From: Notospermus geniculatus
Lineage: Eukaryota > Nemertea > Pilidiophora > Heteronemertea > Lineidae
Assembly (NCBI GenBank): GCA_002633025.1
Contig: NMRB01000105.1
Span: 64,153-128,152, forward strand
Direction: 5' to 3'
DNA: 64,000 nucleotides
A program made the position numbers and the translations under genes. The first letter of the stretch is position 1. Each line of letters opens with the position of its first letter. The notes under the pieces were generated by a model. It searched no databases. It had not been told where the DNA came from and was given only the letters and a program-made list of their open reading frames with translations. Below, piece after piece: positions 11,090-21,021 of this stretch.

Positions 11090-14000
11090 AGAAGCGAAAC
11101 CCTGCCATTCGGTAACTTCCAGTCGGAGTCACACCACCGTATTTTACCCGTTCGATTCCACAGCACAATCTCCCTACTGCAGCATAGAATATTAACTTGC
11201 TTCTCGACACCTTGTATCCGTCTATTCAGTGTCCAGACTGCCTCACCAATATATCTTCTCCAGGCCATAATCCGTGATACAGGGAATCGAGGTTCAGAGG
11301 CGAATGAATTATTTCTTCCGTGTGAACACCACACGGTACTCGAACTGACATCCACAGTGTTTTCACAACCGATAACGTGGTTAAAGCAATCCTTTGGGAG
11401 CAGAACATGGCAACGGGAGTCGATGAAAGTAAGAAGACGCCAGTCTGAGTTAGCTGACATTATCTTGGCTTACAATGCTGTCAAAGCCTTTTCACTGTGT
11501 CAGCTCGACACATGCTAGAAAGGCCAGCTGGAAAGCCACCACACAGCCATCCAGGAACAACCTGGTGTTCGGACTCGTCGCCATTGACCTGAATGGGTGA
11601 ATGTCGTCCAGTCCTGATCCTACACACTGATCCGAAGCCCAAGCCCCTAACCCTAACCCCAACCCTGACCCTCAACCCTTGTCACTGACTCCTTCCCTAA
11701 TCCAAAACCTAGTCCTGACCCTAACCGTTAACGCTAACCATCCTAACTCCGTAACCTGGGTACACTGGTTTAGACGACATTAACAGTTTGTGCACCATTG
11801 ACCCACAAACTCCAGGGTTGTTTTTGGGAAGTTGGCAATGGGGACTGACGAAAACCGACGGAAGCTCCGGATGCCACTCAGCCAAATATCCATTCCAATT
11901 TTCTCTGAAGAGGGAAAGGTCTTCTTTGGACGGCAAGCAAGGAAATCTTAGAGGTGGACAAGGAAAGGGAGACGTCTTTCCCCATAGGCTTATTGTGGGA
12001 ACAATGATCCTCTGTCTGAAGTAACAGGGTCAGAGTGGGAGGCCACGACAGAGTGACCGAATCTTCAGCCTTCGTGATCAAGATACATGTATCACGGATG
12101 GGATAGGTGGGCTGAAATTTCCCCAGGCATGCTTTCAGACTAGAGGCCACAAAGTAGCAAGATGATTAGTACTTCGTCTGTGGGAGGATTGCTCCTACAA
12201 ACATCTTTGCATTATCACCAATTTGATGACCAGATGGACATCAAGTGAGCTGACGACGAGACTACCTTTGGATTTCTTGGCAACAATAGGCTATGGATCA
12301 ACGAGATGAAGCTAGACCTTTCTCAGCATCTTACCCTGACAAGCGTTCTTATCACTCCTACTCTCGCCCAATGAAGGGAGCGTAGTTCGAACCGCAAAGT
12401 GACCGTAGGCTTTGATATATCAAGATGTTTCTCAGCGACATAAAAACGTTTTACACCATCCATGATGTGCACAACGTCCTCGTGATGACACAACTTGCGA
12501 CGCAACAGAATATTGGTGACAACTCTGGTGATAGAGGAATTCCAGTATACGGGAATGCTAGCAGACAGTGATTTCTACACAGAGAATAGCATGCTGAATT
12601 AGCGTGGCTAGCAGTAGCTGGCAATCTTAAGGAAACATCACAATCTGACCACAGAAACATCCAAATCTACTTACGTGTCGGACCTAAACCGATTTCCTAA
12701 CAACGATTGAATTTATCACAGTGGACGATCACATTGCTCCGAAACCTCATGATAAAGCTTTCCCGTCCGTCCATATGGAACGGCATCCTTATGAAGAAGA
12801 AATCGATGCAAGTAAAGCTGCAATCGATAAGATTTAAACCTAATGAATTAAAATCAGGACTTACGTAGGAGCCAACGTGATCGGCGAGTATGATCCTGAG
12901 ATGTATTGCTGCTGGCGGTATCACGTCGATCTCACTCAGTCACACATCGGTAAGATTTGTGTCAACTAGAATACCTTCTCCGACAGACAGACGGTGATGT
13001 GCCTCTGTCAAGAAGACCTGCCTTTCTCTTGTAGATCGATAGATTGATACATGCAATGTTAGTAGCTTTAATGTTCCACGCCTGACGGTATCACGCATGA
13101 ATGCCTGACCTAGGCCCGGAGCCATTCAAATTGGGAGGTGGCTAAAGGCCTCCCTGGTAAGTGATTTCTCTCATTTCTATAGACCATTACTGGGTTATTA
13201 AATGTATAATATAATAGTGATTGTTGTGATTTATATCGGCTGTTTTTGAGAGAAAGCGCTGGGCCATGCAAGGAAGAAAAACGGGCCGATTCTGAAGATG
13301 AAAAATGTTGTTTTCTATATTAATACTACATGCGAATGCCTCATACAGACTGTCTGACGAAAGGTTTGCATGTGGGTTTAGTGAAAAAGGTCACACCAAT
13401 ATCGGCCAAATCCACCTTTTAGCATGTTAAAAAGCCAGCAGGTGCTATGAAAGTACATGTACTGCCCGACTCTGATATTACAGCTGGTTTTACAAGAACA
13501 GTCGTCACGTTCACATCAGTTAAACGATCCGTACCGAATTCACACGATGTTCACCGTCTGGCTGTTCCATTGGCGCGAATCAGTCGGAGTCGCGTCTTGA
13601 TATCGAGGCTTCAGGCATGTCGAGTGCTCACTCATCTGAGCCTTTCCCTGGCATGTGATCATACTTCATGATTGTGTGCTCATCTCTCACTTGATGACGT
13701 CACGAAACCAACTGCAACTGACACGCCATCTGGGGGTGGGTTTGGTATTTTTCCATACCAGTATTACAACTGGAAAGCCAGTTCTGGACGAGTTCCGAAT
13801 GGTCTACATACCCAAGTTTGCTGTTCGGAATTGCAGAGTGGTCCATATATTCATCCCCAGTGTTCAGTTGGCCATAGGTAGGCCCACAAAACACTGGCAT
13901 GATTGGCGCCAAAAGCGAAGGATCACCAATAGACGGCGCTGTTTGACGAGGGAGCCAATCATAAGGCATCATCACAGGTTTACCGACGCCGCCGTAACAC

Positions 14001-14750
14001 ACTTTCTGATTGGCTAAGATACGTGTACAAAATGTACACTGTATACATGTATTCATACTCGCCGCAGGCGCAGATTCCCAGCGGGGATTCACCGAATCGG
14101 ACAGCTAACGCCGTCTATTAGTGATACTGTGAGGATCGCATCAACTGATGCAGTTTCGGAGCGCGGGTAACGGAAATTGTTCGGAGAATATCTTCACCGA
14201 GGTAATATCATGTGACCATCACGTGACATCATGTGACTGTCACGTGAACATACCGTTCGCGATCACGGTGAGCAATTTTCGTCGCGTTTTAAACGATCTC
14301 GTCCCTAGTGTTGTTTCTTCCAGCCTTGGGGACGAGAATAGGCCAATATCATTTGTCACCAACGACTTCCTATCTGTGTTATCGCCGAAAAAGCTATATA
14401 ATGTATGTAGTTCAGAAAAAATATTGAGACAAATTGTTTCCTAATGAACGGTGGAAAGTGTGGTATGATTGTGGGACCTTACTTGAGATAAACAGATGCG
14501 ACCCTTCCGCTTGCAGATGGCTGATAAGTTGATGATGAAGGGTACGACACCAGTGCATTTCTCTAAACGAACCTTCCCATACACTTACAAGGTTGGTCTC
14601 ATAATATCGGTGAAGAATTCGAAGTGCCAGTTTTGCAAAAGCTTGGCCTTGATTTTGAGTGTGTCAGCATACGGCCTGATTTCTGTTCCTAAATTCTCGC
14701 GAGATTACGATTTCTAGCGATAACACAGCAAACGATGTATGGGCTAAGAT
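11090..14750. other. No recognisable gene
   Basis: Open frames here are short, overlap on both strands and lack motifs. Degenerate telomere-like CCCTAACCC runs lie near 11640-11735. A duplicated E-box block lies at 14209-14246. Confidence 0.5.
14209..14246 (+). promoter_or_regulatory. Duplicated E-box pair (CACGTG) upstream of the secreted-protein gene
   Basis: ATCATGTGAC-CATCACGTGAC is followed by the near-repeat ATCATGTGAC-TGTCACGTGAA. This gives two CACGTG sites (14220-14225, 14241-14246) and two CATGTG half-like sites. CACGTG is bound by bHLH-zip factors such as Myc/Max, USF or MITF/TFE. It lies 0.7 kb from the gene start, and its function is inference only. Confidence 0.3.
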
Positions 14751-14752
14751 CT

Positions 14753-14888
14753 GGGCCCAGTTTCACAAAGAATCTTAAGTCTAAAGTTTGACTTAAGTCA
14801 TCATGTGACCAGGTTTCAGCAAATCAGATGACTTCATTTCAGACTTAAGTTTTTTCTTAGACTTAAGATTCTTTGTGCAACCGGGCCC
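14753..14888. mobile_element. 135 bp palindromic MITE 'GGGCCCAGTTTCACAAAG', copy 1
   Basis: It starts GGGCCCAGTTTCACAAAGAA and ends with the inverse TTCTTTGTGCAACCGGGCCC. Inverted CTTAAGTCTAA blocks lie inside. A nearly identical copy at 17984-18119 places the pair just outside both ends of the 251-residue gene. Confidence 0.8.
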
Positions 14889-14944
14889 TGAACAGGAGGA
14901 CGTAGCCTTCCATGTCATGATACTTCAGCGTATTTTATTTCAGA

Positions 14945-17202
14945 ATGATGCTGGCCGGATTCATCCTTGTGGCCCTGTGGCTTCCAGGTTCCCAGAGTGA
15001 GTAGTACCCTTGGACTTGATAAAAGTATAGTTCAAAGAATAGGAGCAGTCAGCCGCGCTTATCGCCAAAAGATGGCAGCAAAGTTCTAGCAGAGCAAGAA
15101 AGTTGGTGTTAACACGGTGTTTACAATGCATTAAGCATTGTAAAAACGGTGTTAACACCAACATTGAAATCACCCTGGCCAGTATAAATTCTCCTGCTTG
15201 GTGCTCAGTCAACCATGAATGGGTCCGCTAGGAATTGAATTGGACCGTAGCGACTCCTATTGGTCAACTGACTGACAGCTCCTGCTGGGGATTGAAAGAC
15301 TGTAGATCAAAACCAAGTGGAAAGACGACCGGAAAAGCCTTGCAGGGGGGAGGACATCCGAAAATCCTCTCGATGCGCCCCAAGCCATGGAGCCTAGGCC
15401 TATACTTGTGGGTGTGATGTTACGTTCCCTTTGTCTCCTCTTCATTCAGGTTTCGACACGAGCAAATGGAAGGTGTACCGCGATACTGGTGAGTTGTGCA
15501 ATGGTATGACGGCCGTGACAGACGTCCAGAAACCGTACGTTGACAACTGCATCAGGTTCTGTGAGGATTACCGCATGGAGTGGTGTATGGTGGAGAAAAA
15601 GGAGGGGAAGGGGCGGTGTATGGCCGCGGCAAAGTGTGACAGCTTCCGACGGCCGGATGAGAGCTATCGTGCCTACACAATCTACAGGGGAGCTGCGTAC
15701 GATGGTGAGTAAAAAGTGTGCGATGCTTTAGGGTCCCGCTCCGTTTGGTTTTTGGCAGGGTATGCTTGTCTTGCATGACTCAGATGCTAGTTTCTGAATC
15801 TGATTCCAAACAGTTGACATCGATCTGTTGCTACGAAAGCCCAGAAGGCTCATTCAATCTTCAATCTTCAAACTTGAACCCGAACTTCAATCTTCAGGCT
15901 TGAAGTCTTGGAGTTCAAGATTGAAGACTGAAGATAGAATGAGCCTTCTGGGTCTTCCTTAGTTGGCGAATCCAGTGCGATACAGGTGTACGAAGGTTAT
16001 TTTTTTTGATAATGTTCTGCTCCATAGGTGGCCAGTGTTCCATCCCGACACGTTTCCATGGCGACTGGTGGGTGAACAAAGGGCCCAAAGCGTTCACAAT
16101 GCAAGGAACGGACCTGAAACTTTACGAAAGCAATGGAGAAGACACCAAGAAATTCCGCTGCGAGTTCCAGAGTAATGATGTGGTGTTGCTGAAATACCTT
16201 GAGACGGTGCAGAAAGACGGGTAAGTGTGAATGAGTTGGGTAAGTGTGAATGGGTTGGGTTAGTGTGAATGGGTTGGGTGGGTAGAGCGATTCACATCTC
16301 GCTAATCCCTAGACTGGGTTCCCGTTTGTGCCGCTCCACTCCCGCGGCGCTCACTCGAGAGTACCGCTGCGGAAGTGGAGTGGCAATGACGGGAACTGTC
16401 TAGTAATCCCGTTCAGCATAGACATGAGAACTACAAGGACTATAATGCTCGATCCCGCCTTCATTTTTCAGAAAGTTGGTGAAACCGGACAACTGTTGCG
16501 ACTACTACGTTTGCTTCCGGATCACCAAGTACGAAAAGGCCGGCAGTCTCAAGGTGGAGATTATCACAAGTAAGTTGGCGTGACCGGCACGGGTGGAAAA
16601 AGTGCAGCACACCGGCGATCACATCTTCTGTTGAAATTTGACGAGAAATGCGTCGCTGATGTAGAGTGCTGTCGCGTGCGAAATCATTGGACGTGTATCC
16701 TCTGTGTAATGATATAAGGCTGACCCTAACCCTGACCTTTCCCATCAACCAATCATTCTACTCGTTAGTGAGTAACAGGTGTTCTAATTGGTTCCGATGA
16801 TTTCGCACTCGACGCTGGTGTGTAGGCCTAGGCTACCGACGACTGAGACAAAGTATAAGAACAACAGCCAGTAGGCCAAGGCTACTTGAATTTGAATATA
16901 AATTCTGGCATTACTCCCGCCTTCCGGCTGGTGATAGCGCTCGAGGGTCTTCACAGCAACTTCCTCGATCTTGAAAAACCTCTGGTACTAGTTCTAGAAC
17001 ACCTGCACTGCACGGTGTCACTGGGTCATTGTACTCCCTTTCAGATGGCAGCCATGATGGACAAGGAATGTACCTCGTCCCCTTGGCTAAAGGCGTCTCG
17101 ATAAGCGAGGTCTGTGGCGGTGAGGTGAGCGAGATTCATCTGCTGATGGACAAACCAAGTAAGGAGACCCAAGCACCCATCGAAGGCGAGCTGCAGAACT
17201 AG
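14945..17202 (+). CDS. Secreted cysteine-rich protein of unknown function (251 aa, 5 exons)
   Basis: Exons 14945-14996, 15450-15704, 16028-16220, 16472-16569 and 17045-17202 have GT-AG borders and matching phases. They give a complete 251-codon frame ending in TAG. An AATAAA lies 19 bp past the stop. Residues 1-18 (MMLAGFILVALWLPGSQS) are a signal peptide; there is no later membrane segment, so export is inferred. The first half (residues 34-80) has Cys34, 51, 55, 63, 74 and 80 spaced loosely like a PAN/apple domain. The second half starts CSIPTRFHGDWW (106-117), then has Cys147, the pair Cys175-176, Cys181 and Cys223, plus an NGS glycosylation site at 200. An ATG ATG pair starts the frame; the first was chosen. 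TTTATTTCAG just before it may be the acceptor of a 5'UTR intron. I do not recognise the family; a matrix, mucus or immune role would be speculation. Confidence 0.8.
15038..15287 (+). mobile_element. MITE 'AATAGGAGCAGTCAGCCG', copy 1, in intron 1 of the secreted-protein gene
   Basis: AATAGGAGCAGTCAGCCGCG at one end and GACTGACAGCTCCTG at the other form imperfect inverted ends. GCCAAAAGATGGCAGCAAAG and GGTCCGCTAGGAATTGAATT are shared with copies at 43429 and 51078. A hairpin (about 15103-15167, GTTGGTGTTAACACGGTGTT and inverse) is inserted in this copy only. Confidence 0.7.
15836..15960. mobile_element. Palindromic element in intron 2 of the secreted-protein gene
   Basis: CCCAGAAGGCTCATTCAATC is matched by an inverse copy ending ATGAGCCTTCTGGG. 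The interior is a run of TTCAATCTTCAA and its inverse. Confidence 0.65.
16311..16402. mobile_element. Palindromic repeat 'AGACTGGTTCCCGTC', copy 1 (intron 3)
   Basis: GACTGGGTTCCCGTTTG with GCCGCTCCACTCCCGCGG is followed by its inverse, CGGAAGTGGAGTGGC and ACGGGAACTGTCT. Related copies lie at 51361, 53715 and 55121. Confidence 0.65.
16669..16890 (+). repeat. Interspersed repeat 'GTGCTGTCGCGTGCG', copy 1 (intron 4)
   Basis: It is shared with 28266-28470 almost end to end and with the shorter segments 19449-19525 and 22085-22160. Diagnostic blocks are AATGATATAAGGCTGACCC, CTACTCGTTAGTGAGTAACA and CAACAGCCAGTAGGCC. No coding frame is seen. Confidence 0.7.
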
Positions 17203-17220
17203 TGTTGTACCATAGCGGCG

Positions 17221-17226
17221 AATAAA
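17221..17226 (+). terminator. Polyadenylation signal AATAAA of the secreted-protein gene
   Basis: A canonical AATAAA lies 19 bp after the TAG at 17200-17202, followed by a TTTTAATTTATTTTTAATTT stretch. It implies a very short 3' untranslated region. Confidence 0.65.
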
Positions 17227-17569
17227 CTGCTTATGTTCCAAAATGAGTTCTCTTTTAATTTATTTTTAATTTACGTGCGCAGTGCACCCTTGTAAATTAA
17301 ATACACGCGTCTACACGCGTCTAAGTCTTAAACATCCTTTGTGAAATCGGCCCAACATGTTTGGAACGAGAATCCAAGTTCTCGTTCTACATGTATTTTG
17401 ATACAGCCCCTGATCGTGCAGGCACCGCTGCAAATTCATCCCCCAGTTCTGATATATGCACGGTAAAAGAAAGAAGTAGCGTATCCAAGCTGAGGTGAGG
17501 TCTAATGAATGTTTTATCATTTATAAGATGAAAGCCCCGTTTCCATTTCAATTTACGTCACGGTAAGGC

Positions 17570-17735
17570 CCGTTTCCACTACAGCGGATTCCGCCGCGGT
17601 TTGCGGCGAGTCGTGCGGTTTTCACAGGGTTTTGGATAATCCTTCGATGGTTCAACAATGCATCCCCCGTGTTAATTATCCCAATGCCTGTGAAAACCGG
17701 TCCGCTCGCCGCTCACCGCAGCGTGAACAGGTCTA
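17570..17735. mobile_element. Imperfect palindromic element 'GCCCGTTTCCACTACAGCG'
   Basis: GCGGTTTGCGGCGAG and GTGCGGTTTTCACAGG are mirrored by CCTGTGAAAACCGG and CTCGCCGCTCACCGC about 90 bp later. Single copy in this window. Confidence 0.45.
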
Positions 17736-17983
17736 ACGTGACGATACATGTATTCTGCCATATAAAATGTAAATCACTACAGATGTACATGTACATGTAT
17801 TCAAAATATTGAAACAGTAATTAGGAACTAATGACATTTCCAGTGAGATAATTGAACGTTTGGATAGCATATGTATAGTTACCAAATAACTGCACCAGTT
17901 GACATATAAAATTAGTAGTGTACGTGAAAACCTCGAGTGAATGGGGATCGTGACTATGATTAAAGGGCAGCACATCGTAACCA

Positions 17984-18119
17984 GGGCCCAGTTTCACAAA
18001 GAATCTTAAGTCTAAAGTTGGACTTAAGTCATCATGTGACCAGGTTTCAGCAAATCAGATGACTTCATTTCAGACTTAAGTTTTTTCTTAGACTTAAGAT
18101 TCTTTGTGCAACCGGCCCC
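17984..18119. mobile_element. 135 bp palindromic MITE 'GGGCCCAGTTTCACAAAG', copy 2
   Basis: It matches the copy at 14753-14888 over its whole length and in the same orientation, with only a few mismatches. It abuts the next element at 18119. Confidence 0.8.
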
Positions 18120-18242
18120 AGGACCCATATTCATAAAACCTTACTAGGCTTAGTTGCCTGCTAAAGTGCCCAGTTTGTACAGGCCAATGTACACAACTAG
18201 CAGCCAACTAAGCTAGCAAGGTTTTATGAATATGTGCCCTGG
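18119..18242. mobile_element. 120 bp palindromic MITE 'CATATTCATAAAACCTTAC', copy 2
   Basis: CATATTCATAAAACCTTACT pairs with the inverse AGCAAGGTTTTATGAATATG. The core CCCAGTTTGTACAGGCCAAT is as in the copy at 6470-6591. It lies about 160 bp beyond the 3' end of methyltransferase copy 1. Confidence 0.75.
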
Positions 18243-18403
18243 TGCATATACTTGTGTGTGGGAAATTGAAGGACCTGAATGCCACTTCTACATGTATTTC
18301 AATAGTTCTTAAACCACTAGTGACAGATTGAGGCAAAAACTCCATAGATGGCGGGTCAGTCAGACATGTCCGGTCGTCTCTCTGACGGACCAAAGTCTTG
18401 TCG

Positions 18404-19243
18404 TTACTGTCTCTTGGCGATGACGATGCTGAACTGACCAACCTCCGTCCTTTCTTTATCATGTTCAAGCATGAAATCCTTCAATCTACCCTCCTCTTTC
18501 ATTTTCCGCATCCGATCCAACATGGCCGACATCTCATCCGGGGAAACCAGGTCCCAAAACGAGGTTGCTCTCCTGACGTCATCGCGGAGTGGGCCATTCT
18601 CATCAAAGTACAATTCGGGCGGGAAACTTATGGCATTCGTGGGAACGACTATTTGTATATCCGTGAAACCGGCCGCTTTTAGTAGTTCGCAAATCGTCTC
18701 CGGAGTTGGTGATATCTTAATGAAATATTCGTTAGTCTGGGGAGAGAGTTGAAACCACCAAATTCCCTTCATAACTTGATGACGAAAGCAGAGCTGAATG
18801 ACACACAAACCGCCCGGTTTGATGACGCGATATGCTTCAGCTAGTGCTTTTCTGCAATTCGGTAACTCCTTGATCGAATCCAGATGCACAGTAACATTAT
18901 TCAACATCAAAGTATCGAAACTTCCGTCAGGATATGGAATACTCGGTAACACAGCTTTCTTTACCTCCACACGACCTGTTTCCATGTAGGCTCCACACTT
19001 GGCCCTGGCCTTTTCCAGCATTCCTTCACTTGCATCAAGCAGGGTATTAACCTTTCCGACCCCTGCCTGGAGCATGGCTAATGCATAATTCCCAGTGCCA
19101 CATCCAGCGTCCAGAAGATGTTGTTCAGCCAAGGGTTTCCTGATCATTGCTGAGAAAGCTCCAACATACAAATCGGAGCACACTGCAGACCTGTTCTCAT
19201 CGTATCCTTGGGAAATCTTGTCGTAGTCGGCGAAGACGCTCAT
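18404..19243 (-). CDS. Class I SAM-dependent methyltransferase, array copy 1 (subfamily A)
   Basis: Single exon, 279 codons, ATG at 19243. The Rossmann-fold motifs are all present: motif I LLDAGCGTGN (43-52), the acidic residue at the end of strand 2 (Asp70 in LLDASEG), PYPDGSFDTLMLNN (about 103-116), and VIKPGGLCVI (about 140-149). These predict SAM binding and methyl transfer in the methyltransferase type 11/25 superfamily. There is no signal peptide, so it is probably cytosolic. The substrate is unknown. Subfamily A marks are TVHLDSIKELPNCRKALAEA and PTPETICELLKAAGFTDIQI. Oddity: one extra codon (Asn in GKVNTLLDAS) is absent from every other copy and lies just before the SAM-ribose acidic residue. 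The end ERTEVGQFSIVIAKRQ is common to the array. Confidence 0.88.
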   Translation of the reverse strand: MSVFADYDKISQGYDENRSAVCSDLYVGAFSAMIRKPLAEQHLLDAGCGTGNYALAMLQAGVGKVNTLLDASEGMLEKARAKCGAYMETGRVEVKKAVLPSIPYPDGSFDTLMLNNVTVHLDSIKELPNCRKALAEAYRVIKPGGLCVIQLCFRHQVMKGIWWFQLSPQTNEYFIKISPTPETICELLKAAGFTDIQIVVPTNAISFPPELYFDENGPLRDDVRRATSFWDLVSPDEMSAMLDRMRKMKEEGRLKDFMLEHDKERTEVGQFSIVIAKRQ

Positions 19244-19797
19244 TTTCCTGCAGAGCTTCGCTGTGAATGGTAGATTGAGCTATGATCTCGATGTCCTGCG
19301 TACAACGTTACGTATGTCATATACGGTACATGAAAAGATATGGCCTATTTCTCTAAATCCCGATGCTTCACCTAAAATGTGGTGTCCCACTTTGATTGCT
19401 GGTTCAGACATTTCTCGATAGATGGCCCTCTAAATCCTTTTCCTTGCACAAGTGCTGTCGCGAGCGTAATCATTGGACGTGTATCCTCTCAGTCTGTAAT
19501 GATATAAAGCTGACGCTAACCCTGACCTGGAGTGAATGGGGATCGTAACTATGATAGAGGGCAGCACGTCGTAACCAGGTCCTACACAATGGACTCGCTT
19601 TGTATGGGATTATCAATCTTTCCCACTAGGAAATTGATAAGGACCTGAATATCTCTTTCATTTCAATATTTCAATAGTTTTAACTAGTGACACCTATTGA
19701 GGTAGTGAGTTACGGTACCCATCCACTAAATCACTCCATAGATGGCGGGTCAGTCAGACATGTCCGGTCGCCTCTCTGGAGGAAAGTGTGTCCTTCA
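19244..19797. repeat. Spacer type X between methyltransferase copies 1 and 2
   Basis: The block GTGTCCCACTTTGATTGCTG to CCTGACCTGGAGTGAATGGG (about 19380-19540), and the sequence up to the stop of copy 2, recur between copies 3 and 4 (21859-22421). It contains the putative 5' flank of copy 1 (GATCTCGATGTCCTGCGTAC, GATATGGCCTATTTCTC) and part of the GTGCTGTCGCG repeat. No gene. Confidence 0.75.
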
Positions 19798-20634
19798 TTA
19801 CTGTCTCTTGGCGATGACGATGCTGAACTGACCAACCTCCGTCCTTTCTTTATCAAGTTCAAGCATGAAATCCTTCAATCTACCCTCCTCTTTCATTTTC
19901 CGCATCCGATCCAACATGGCCGACATCTCTTCCGGGGAAACCTTGTCCCAGAACGAGGCCGCTTTCCTGACGTCATCGCGGAGTGGGCCATTCTCATCAA
20001 AGTACATTTCAGGCGGGAAATATAAGGCAAGTGACGGCACAACTATCTCGATTTCTGAGAACCCGGCTGCTTTGAGGATTTCGCACATTGTTTCTTGAGT
20101 CGGTGTGAAATCGGCAAAATATTTCAGCGTCAGGGGAGCCAGGTGCCACCACCACAGACCCCTCAGTAATTGATGACGAAAGCTGAGCTGAATCATACAC
20201 AAACCGCCCGGATTGATGACGCGGTAGGCCTCTCCCATGGTTTTCCTGAAATTTGGCAGCTCCTTGGTCGAATCCAGATGGTGAATAACTAGATTCAACA
20301 TGAGGCTGTCGAAACTTCCGTCAGGATATGGAATACTCGGTAACACAGCTTTCTTTACCTCCACACGACCTGTTTCCATGTAGGCTCCACACTTGGCACT
20401 GGCCTTTTCCAACATTCCTTCACTTGAATCAAGTAGGGTAACCTTTCCGACCCCTGCCTGGAGCATGGCTAATGCATAATTCCCAGTGCCACATCCAGCG
20501 TCCAGAAGATGTTGTTCAGCCAAGGGTTTCTTGATCATTGCTGAGAAAGCTCCAACATACAAATCGGAGCACACTGCAGACCTGTTCTCATCGTATCCCC
20601 GAGATATCTCGTCATAATCGGCGTAGACGCTCAT
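19798..20634 (-). CDS. Class I SAM-dependent methyltransferase, array copy 2 (subfamily B)
   Basis: Intact single-exon frame of 278 codons. Motif I LLDAGCGTGN is at 43-52 and Asp69 follows in LLDSSEG. The catalytic-face segment PYPDGSFDSLMLNLVIHHL differs from subfamily A, as does the GLWWWHLAPLTLKYFADFTP segment (about 160-180). RVINPGGL replaces the usual RVIKPGGL; Asn for Lys there is unlikely to destroy the fold. The initiator follows CTCTGCAGAAAA, which is shared with copies 3 and 4 and could be a 5'UTR splice acceptor. The copy 4 protein is the closest relative. The substrate is unknown. Confidence 0.88.
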   Translation of the reverse strand: MSVYADYDEISRGYDENRSAVCSDLYVGAFSAMIKKPLAEQHLLDAGCGTGNYALAMLQAGVGKVTLLDSSEGMLEKASAKCGAYMETGRVEVKKAVLPSIPYPDGSFDSLMLNLVIHHLDSTKELPNFRKTMGEAYRVINPGGLCMIQLSFRHQLLRGLWWWHLAPLTLKYFADFTPTQETMCEILKAAGFSEIEIVVPSLALYFPPEMYFDENGPLRDDVRKAASFWDKVSPEEMSAMLDRMRKMKEEGRLKDFMLELDKERTEVGQFSIVIAKRQ

Positions 20635-21021
20635 TTTTCTGCAGAGCTTCGCTGTGAAGACCGGTAGATTGAGCTAGGACCTCGATGTTCTGCATGCAGC
20701 TTTAAATACGTATACATGTATCATACAGAAAAAGTTATGGCCTAATTTTCTAGACACAATCTCGGAGACACAATCTCGGAGATTTAAACCTGGGGACGAA
20801 GTTGATGTTCTAATTTTATCTCCAAATCATCACTAAACTTCATCAGCCATGGTAGGACATCGCCAGTCAAATGTCCAGGTGTATTTATAGTGTGGACGGT
20901 GTCTTCAGACATTCATAGTTTGATATTTCATCGTTATTGCTCAGTTTTATGTTCAAAATTATTCTCGACTGGTCATGAAAGTGTCCACCCACTGTGATTA
21001 TGAACGTCGTCCAAAGGTTCA
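20635..21021. repeat. Spacer type Y between methyltransferase copies 2 and 3
   Basis: ATCTCGGAGATTTAAACCTG through GACGGTGTCTTCAGACATTC to CATGAAAGTGTCCACCCACT recurs before the stops of copies 5 (about 23985-24246) and 6 (about 25350-25601). It contains the 5' flank of copy 2 (GACCTCGATGTTCTGCATGC). No gene. Confidence 0.75.

Noticed and set aside
10608-11460. Long minus-strand open frames (up to 184 codons) with repeated YCSLHNALLFP motif
   Set aside because: They are read out of the AACAATAGAGCATTGTG minisatellite and its edge; the repetitive protein is a by-product and no motif lies in the flank.
11640-11735. CCCTAACCC runs resembling telomere repeats
   Set aside because: Too degenerate and short; interstitial remnants or chance, with single-copy DNA on both sides.
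14148-14444. 98-codon plus-strand frame just upstream of the secreted-protein gene
   Set aside because: It contains the E-box repeat, has no motif and no splice continuity with the gene.
18471-18752. Repeated plus-strand frames (MKSFNLPSSFIF...) under every methyltransferase copy
   Set aside because: They are antisense shadows of the conserved methyltransferase C-terminus.
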